From NCBI RefSeq assembly GCF_046483665.1, contig NZ_JAWOCR010000021.1, positions 1-64,000 on the forward strand: a stretch of DNA of 64,000 nucleotides, written 5' to 3'. The position numbers were made by a program, and so were the translations under genes. The notes beneath the pieces were generated by a model. It was not told where the DNA came from. It saw only the letters and a list, made by a program, of their open reading frames with translations, and did no database searches. Below, piece by piece: positions 59,207 to 64,000 of the stretch (position 1 is the first letter of the stretch; every line of letters starts with the position of its first letter). The stretch comes from Thiohalophilus sp046483665 (GTDB taxonomy: Bacteria; Pseudomonadota; Gammaproteobacteria; UBA6429; Thiohalophilaceae).

Positions 59207-59958
59207 AACGCCCGTCTTTGTCAATGTTGTTTTTTCTGGTAGCGGCCATGCTGTTGCCGTTTGACGATGCCATGGCACAGGATGGTATCAATGCCCTGAC
59301 CATGACGACCGGCGAGGATGGCGAGCAGACCTACAGCTTGAGTTTGCAAATCGTCGCGTTGATGACGGTGCTGACACTGTTGCCGGCGGCATTGATGATG
59401 ATGACTTCCTTTACCCGTATCATTATCGTGCTTGCGATTCTGCGTCAGGCGCTGGGGTTGATGCAGACGCCGACCACCCAGACGTTGCTTGGCCTGGCTC
59501 TGTTTCTGACTTTTTTTATTATGGCACCGGTATTTAACAAGATTAACAACGATGCCATTCAGCCCTATATGAACGAGTCGCTTGGCATGCAGGATGCCGC
59601 TATCAAGGCTGGCGAACCCTTGCGTGAATTCATGATGAGCCAGACCCGCGCAGCAGATATCAATATGTTCGCCAGTATAGCGGGTGATGATGGCTACGAA
59701 TCCGAGGCGGATGTGCCATTTACCGTTCTGGTGCCGGCCTTTGTGACCAGCGAACTGAAAACGGCGTTCCAGATTGGTTTTTTGTTATTTATCCCGTTTC
59801 TGATTATTGATCTGGTAGTGGCCAGTGTTCTGATGTCTATGGGGATGATGATGCTTTCGCCCATGATTGTATCACTGCCATTCAAGATTATGCTTTTTGT
59901 GCTGGTCGATGGCTGGAACCTCATCATGGGAACACTTGCCTCGAGTTTCTATGTATAG
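59203..59958 (+). CDS. fliP: Flagellar export protein FliP
   Basis: FliP pentamers form the core of the export gate. The 251-residue protein has a cleavable signal peptide (MLLPFDDAMAQ), then four membrane spans. Family segments include TSFTRIIIVLAILRQALGLMQTPTTQTLLGLALFLTFFIM near 65-105 and FLLFIPFLIIDLVVASVLMSMGMMMLSP near 195. It ends FYV. Confidence 0.98.
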   Translation: MKRPSLSMLFFLVAAMLLPFDDAMAQDGINALTMTTGEDGEQTYSLSLQIVALMTVLTLLPAALMMMTSFTRIIIVLAILRQALGLMQTPTTQTLLGLALFLTFFIMAPVFNKINNDAIQPYMNESLGMQDAAIKAGEPLREFMMSQTRAADINMFASIAGDDGYESEADVPFTVLVPAFVTSELKTAFQIGFLLFIPFLIIDLVVASVLMSMGMMMLSPMIVSLPFKIMLFVLVDGWNLIMGTLASSFYV

Positions 59959-59970
59959 CGGAGCGTGATG

Positions 59971-60240
59971 ATGACACCGGATAGCGTTCTCAGTATTTTT
60001 CAGCACGCCCTCGAAGTGGTGTTGATTATGATCGTGGTGATTCTGGTTCCGGCACTGGTGGTTGGTTTGCTGGTGAGTATGTTCCAGGCCGCAACGCAGA
60101 TTAATGAAATGACCCTGAGTTTCATTCCCAAACTGATTGCCACTGTGCTGACACTGATGCTGGCTGGTCCCTGGTTGTTACGGTTGCTGATCGATTACAC
60201 CCAGCGACTGGTGCGCGATATCCCCTATTTGATCGGATGA
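59971..60240 (+). CDS. fliQ: Flagellar export protein FliQ
   Basis: FliQ is a small export-gate subunit. ATG 59971 (MTPDSVLSIFQHALEVVLIM) gives 89 residues, the E. coli length, with GGAG seven bases ahead; GTG 59965 and ATG 59968 are possible but poorly spaced. Two membrane spans are visible, with the family segment GLLVSMFQAATQINEMTLSFIPKL between them. Confidence 0.96.
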   Translation: MTPDSVLSIFQHALEVVLIMIVVILVPALVVGLLVSMFQAATQINEMTLSFIPKLIATVLTLMLAGPWLLRLLIDYTQRLVRDIPYLIG

Positions 60241-60243
60241 TAC

Positions 60244-61023
60244 ATGGTTATTACCGGCAGCGAACTCACCAGTTTGATCGGCGCCTTCCTCTGGCCGCTG
60301 TTTCGCATTGGTGCGCTGGTGATGTCTGCACCGGTGTTCGGGGCCCGGTATGTTCCTGTTCGTGTGCGACTGGTAGTGGCACTGGCAGTGACCGCACTGG
60401 TTGTACCCCTGCTCCCGCCGCAACCGGCAGTGGAGCTGTTAAGTCCGATGATGCTGTTTATTATCGGTCAACAGATACTCATTGGCATAGTGATGGGGGT
60501 TACCCTGCAACTGGTTTTCAGTGCGGTAGTCACCGGTGGTCAGATCGTTGCAATGCAGATGGGGTTGGGTTTTTCCCTGATGGTGGACCCGCAAAATGGC
60601 GCCCAGGCTCCGGTACTCAGCCAGTTCTACATGCTGATGGTGTTACTGGTCTTTCTGACGCTCAATGGCCATCTGGTAATGATCGAAGTGATAGTCGACA
60701 GCTTTCAAACCATGCCCATCGGTCCGCAAGGTGTGACAGCAGACACCTTCTGGCAGGTGGTGAGCTGGGGCAGTCTGATTTTCGCCGGGGGACTGGGCAT
60801 GGCGATTCCTGCCGTGGCTTCGTTACTGGTAGTCAACTTTGCCTTTGGCATTATGACCCGGTCTGCGCCGCAGCTGAATATTTTCGCTATCGGTTTTCCG
60901 TTGACGATGCTAATCGGCTTTGCCCTGGTTCTGTTGACATTGCCCAGCGTGGTGCCGCAAAGCACGGGCATGTTTAACGACACCTATCAGTTAATCCGGC
61001 AACTACTGAGCGGAGGCGCCTGA
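60244..61023 (+). CDS. fliR: Flagellar export protein FliR
   Basis: FliR completes the FliPQR export gate. The 259-residue protein has several membrane spans. Family segments are FGARYVPVRVRLVVALAVTALVVP (near 30-55), GGQIVAMQMGLGFSLMVDPQNGAQAPVLSQFYMLMV and GIMTRSAPQLNIFAIGFPLTMLIGF. The start ATG 60244 is three bases after the fliQ stop. flhB begins two bases after its stop. Confidence 0.97.
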   Translation: MVITGSELTSLIGAFLWPLFRIGALVMSAPVFGARYVPVRVRLVVALAVTALVVPLLPPQPAVELLSPMMLFIIGQQILIGIVMGVTLQLVFSAVVTGGQIVAMQMGLGFSLMVDPQNGAQAPVLSQFYMLMVLLVFLTLNGHLVMIEVIVDSFQTMPIGPQGVTADTFWQVVSWGSLIFAGGLGMAIPAVASLLVVNFAFGIMTRSAPQLNIFAIGFPLTMLIGFALVLLTLPSVVPQSTGMFNDTYQLIRQLLSGGA

Positions 61024-61025
61024 GG

Positions 61026-62156
61026 ATGGCGGAAGATACCGGTCAGGAACGCACGCAGGAGGCGACCCCGCGCCGCAAACAGCAGGCGCGGGAAAAAGGT
61101 CAGGTCGCCTCCTCACGGGAACTCAATACCATGCTGGTGATGTTGATCTCCGGTATGGCGGTATTGTTACTTGGACCGGGTGCCATCGACGACATGCTGG
61201 ACTTGATGGGCCGGCATCTGGACGTCGGTCGGCAGGTGATATTCGACCCTATGGCCATGCCGCGCCAGTTTGAAAGCGCGATGCTCGAGGCGTTATGGAT
61301 TCTGGCGCCATTCTTTATTGTCGTGATGATTGCCGCGGTGGCAGGACCGATTTTGATGGGGAGTGTGGTACTCAGCCCCGAGTCGATTACCTTCAAGTGG
61401 GAAAAGATCGATCCCATCAAGGGCCTTAAACGGATCTTCGCCTGGCGCGGCTTGATGGAGCTGGTCAAGGCTCTGGTCAAATTCATCGTCATTGCCTCGG
61501 TAGCTATTGCCTTTTTATATCTCCAGGCCGAGAACTATCTGGGTCTGGGAAACGAACCGGTGATGCAGGCGATTCCCCACGCTGCGTATTTATTGATCGG
61601 GGCGTTTCTGGTTATTGGCTCTGCACTGATTCTGATCGCGGCAGCGGATGTGCCGTTTCAGATATGGGACCACCATCGTCAGTTGAAGATGACCTTCCAG
61701 GAAGTCAAGGACGAGAACAAGGACACCGAGGGGAACCCTGACGTACGCAGTCGTGCGCGGCGCATGCAACGGGAGATGGCCCAGCATCGGATGATGGCGG
61801 CGGTTCCCGAGGCCGATGTGGTGGTCACTAACCCGAGCCATTTTTCGGTCGCACTGAAATACGACCCCGAGAAGATGGGGGCGCCCGTCGTACTGGCCAA
61901 GGGGGCCGATCTGATCGCCATGCAAATCCGCACCGTGGCCCGCGAGAACAATGTCATTCTGGTTCAGGCGCCACCGCTGGCACGTGCGCTGTTCCATACC
62001 ACCGAGCTGGAACAGGAAATTCCCTCTGGACTTTATCTGGCGGTCGCGCAGGTACTGGCATATGTATTCCAGTTGCGGCGGGATCGCAAGGGCAATACCA
62101 CCCGGGAACACAAGATCAGCGATCTGCCGATTCCCGACGACTTCAAGTTCGATTAA
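61026..62156 (+). CDS. flhB: Flagellar export switch protein FlhB
   Basis: FlhB changes export specificity from rod-hook to filament substrates. The 376-residue protein has a basic N-terminus (TQEATPRRKQQAREKGQVASSREL), four membrane spans and a cytoplasmic domain. The autocleavage site N269-P270 sits in NPSH; most homologues read NPTH. SHFSVALKYDPEKMGAPVVLAKGAD follows as usual. The length matches E. coli FlhB (382). Confidence 0.97.
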   Translation: MAEDTGQERTQEATPRRKQQAREKGQVASSRELNTMLVMLISGMAVLLLGPGAIDDMLDLMGRHLDVGRQVIFDPMAMPRQFESAMLEALWILAPFFIVVMIAAVAGPILMGSVVLSPESITFKWEKIDPIKGLKRIFAWRGLMELVKALVKFIVIASVAIAFLYLQAENYLGLGNEPVMQAIPHAAYLLIGAFLVIGSALILIAAADVPFQIWDHHRQLKMTFQEVKDENKDTEGNPDVRSRARRMQREMAQHRMMAAVPEADVVVTNPSHFSVALKYDPEKMGAPVVLAKGADLIAMQIRTVARENNVILVQAPPLARALFHTTELEQEIPSGLYLAVAQVLAYVFQLRRDRKGNTTREHKISDLPIPDDFKFD

Positions 62157-62175
62157 TACAAGACAGGTAATTGTC

Positions 62176-64000
62176 ATGGCCGAGTCCAGCAGTGCGGTAG
62201 TCAGTTCATTACGTCAATTCAGCCGGCAGGGTCTGGGTGCTCCAATTCTGCTGATCCTGATGATGGCCATGATCGTGGTGCCGCTGGCGCCGATCATGCT
62301 CGATGCACTATTCAGCTTCAATATCTCGCTGGCACTGGTCGTCATGCTGGTAACGGTCTATACCCTGCGTCCTCTTGACTTTGCCCTGTTTCCTGCGGTG
62401 TTGCTGGTGACCACGCTGTTGCGTCTGGCCTTGAATGTCGCTTCTACTCGCGTGGTGCTGCTGGAGGGACACACCGGCACTGATGCGGCGGGGCAGGTCA
62501 TTCAGGCGTTTGGTGAATTCGTGGTCGGGGGTAATTACGCCGTGGGGATCGTGGTTTTCGCGATTCTGGTCATTATCAACTTTGTGGTGATCACCAAGGG
62601 CGCGACCCGTATCTCGGAAGTCAGCGCCCGCTTCACCCTGGATGCGATGCCAGGCAAACAGATGGCCATTGATGCCGATCTCAACGCCGGGTTGATCGAT
62701 CAGGATACAGCGCGGACCCGGCGCCAGGAGATCAGTGACGAGGCCGAGTTCTATGGTTCCATGGATGGTGCCAGCAAGTTCGTGCGCGGTGATGCGGTGG
62801 CGGGAATTTTGATACTGGTGATTAGTATTGTCGGCGGCTTGATCATTGGCACGGCCCAGCATGGTCTGTCCTTCTCCGAAGCGGCGCGTAATTACACCCT
62901 GTTGACTATCGGGGATGGCCTGGTGGCGCAGATTCCGGCGCTGTTATTGTCCTCTGCCGCCGGCATTATTATTACCCGGGTGTCGGCTTCCCAGAATATG
63001 GGCGAGCAGGTGATCCACCAGTTGTTCGGGAATCCCCGTTCGCTGGCGGTGACTGCCGTCATTCTAGGTATCATGGGAATCATTCCCGGGATGCCTAACG
63101 TCGCGTTTTTGACTCTCGCACTGCTCAGCGGCAGCCTGGCCTGGTGGATGCAGCGTCGTCATCGGGAACAGGCTGAAGAAGCCGAAGCGGCCGTTCCCAG
63201 TACCAGTGCGGCCCAACCCGAGGTCAAGGAGTTGACCTGGGAGGATGTCACCCCCGTCGATCCCATTGGTCTGGAAGTGGGCTATCGTCTGATCCCGTTG
63301 GTGGACAAGGATCAGGGGGGACAGCTGATGCAGCGGATCAAGGGAGTGCGCAAGAAGCTCACCCAGGATCTCGGCTTTTTGATTCCGCCGGTGCATATCC
63401 GCGATAATCTGGAACTGGCTCCCACCACCTATCGCATTACCCTGATGGGCGTTACTGTGGGCGAGGCTGATGTCTATCCGGAGAAGGAGATGGCTATCAA
63501 TCCCGGCCAGGTATTTGGCACCATCGAGGGCATCGACACGACTGACCCCGCCTTTGGTCTGGATGCGCTCTGGATCGAACCCGCCCAGCGGGATCAGGCC
63601 CAGACCATGGGCTACACCGTGGTCGATGCCAACACCGTGATCGCCACTCACCTGAGTCAGCTGCTGCAAACTCATGCCGGTCAGTTGCTGGGACATGAAG
63701 AAGTCCAGCACCTGCTCGACAAGCTGGCGGCCAGTACGCCGAAACTGGTCGAGAATCTGGTGCCCGATACGCTTTCACTCGGGGTCGTGGTCAAGGTACT
63801 GCAGAATCTGCTCAACGAAGGTATTCCGCTGCGGGATATTCGTACGATCGCCGAAACTCTGGCGGAACATGGTGGCCGCACGCAGGATCCCGACGTATTG
63901 ACGGCGGCCGTGCGCGAGGCGCTGGGACGCATGATTGTCCAGCAAATCAACGGGATGCAGGCGGAACTGCCGGTAATTACTCTGGATCCCAAACTGGAAC
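62176..64000 (+). CDS. flhA: Flagellar export protein FlhA (cut by the window edge)
   Basis: FlhA forms the nonameric export gate ring. The frame opens at ATG 62176 (MAESSSAVVSSLRQFSRQG) and stays open through 64000, giving 608 residues of about 690. The N-terminal half has about eight spans with the FHIPEP signature RLALNVASTRVVLLEGHTG (near 76-94) and the cytoplasmic loop RFTLDAMPGKQMAIDADLNAGLID. The C-terminal domain starts near 355 (WEDVTPVDPIGLEVGYRLIPLVD). It follows flhB by 19 bases and ends the visible fliLMNOPQR-flhBA run. Confidence 0.97.
   Translation, partial: MAESSSAVVSSLRQFSRQGLGAPILLILMMAMIVVPLAPIMLDALFSFNISLALVVMLVTVYTLRPLDFALFPAVLLVTTLLRLALNVASTRVVLLEGHTGTDAAGQVIQAFGEFVVGGNYAVGIVVFAILVIINFVVITKGATRISEVSARFTLDAMPGKQMAIDADLNAGLIDQDTARTRRQEISDEAEFYGSMDGASKFVRGDAVAGILILVISIVGGLIIGTAQHGLSFSEAARNYTLLTIGDGLVAQIPALLLSSAAGIIITRVSASQNMGEQVIHQLFGNPRSLAVTAVILGIMGIIPGMPNVAFLTLALLSGSLAWWMQRRHREQAEEAEAAVPSTSAAQPEVKELTWEDVTPVDPIGLEVGYRLIPLVDKDQGGQLMQRIKGVRKKLTQDLGFLIPPVHIRDNLELAPTTYRITLMGVTVGEADVYPEKEMAINPGQVFGTIEGIDTTDPAFGLDALWIEPAQRDQAQTMGYTVVDANTVIATHLSQLLQTHAGQLLGHEEVQHLLDKLAASTPKLVENLVPDTLSLGVVVKVLQNLLNEGIPLRDIRTIAETLAEHGGRTQDPDVLTAAVREALGRMIVQQINGMQAELPVITLDPKLE

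Overview
The window is a contiguous stretch of chromosome from a gammaproteobacterium. Gene content and order are almost entirely gammaproteobacterial core: queA-tgt-yajC-secD-secF, suhB/trmJ/cysE/iscR, ndk-rlmN-pilF-rodZ-hisS-yfgM-bamB-der, guaB and guaA, tadA/mltF, ffs-dnaX-ybaB-recR, motAB, rsgA/orn and fliLMNOPQR-flhB-flhA. A small lipoprotein resembling SoxXA-binding proteins, plus the synteny, suggests a free-living, motile and possibly sulfur-oxidising lineage (Chromatiales / Ectothiorhodospira-like); this is inference. No prophage, insertion sequence, integron or CRISPR array is visible.

Layout. 1-2.2 kb: the start of a leftward gene (possibly ppc), pgi and tRNA-Leu(CAA). 2.3-8 kb: tRNA queuosine modification genes followed by the SecDF-YajC translocation module. 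8-10.1 kb: two small unknown leftward genes, repeat-rich DNA and suhB. 10.2-20.4 kb: the trmJ-to-der block, in which the isc Fe-S operon expected after iscR and ispG expected after rodZ are both absent, and RodZ lacks its periplasmic domain. 20.6-24.1 kb: an envelope cassette of a porin, a short phosphate-binding-like protein and two Sel1/charged-helix periplasmic proteins. 24.2-27.2 kb, leftward: a small Trp-rich protein, an M23 peptidase, xseA and the SoxXA-binding-like lipoprotein. 27.4-39.3 kb: guaB, a 1618-residue NAD-glutamate dehydrogenase, a LysR-type regulator remnant, fpr, nfo, guaA and serB. 39.5-46 kb: tadA, mltF, tRNA-Ser(GGA), a stand-alone Hen1-type RNA methyltransferase, a hexose-6-phosphate mutarotase, an MgtE transporter and a zinc-ribbon methyltransferase. 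46-49.1 kb: SRP RNA, dnaX with a clear programmed frameshift signal, ybaB and recR. 49.2-56.5 kb: an HDOD-GAF protein, motAB, rsgA, a pterin dehydratase, a cytochrome c, an M48 protease and orn. 56.7-64 kb: the flagellar basal-body and export operon, running off the end inside flhA.

Regulation visible in the sequence: a near-perfect sigma-54 promoter before fliL, a FliA (sigma-28)-type promoter before motA, an IscR type-1-like box over the iscR promoter, and several intrinsic terminators. Intergenic spaces carry degenerate dispersed repeats (GC-rich ACGCAGAG type, GAGGGACGAG type, AT-rich TTGAATTTTGAA type), often as inverted pairs bracketing a short spacer. The observations most worth following are the stand-alone Hen1 methyltransferase domain, the three-part dnaX frameshift signal, the missing isc and ispG genes, the truncated RodZ and the envelope cassette.
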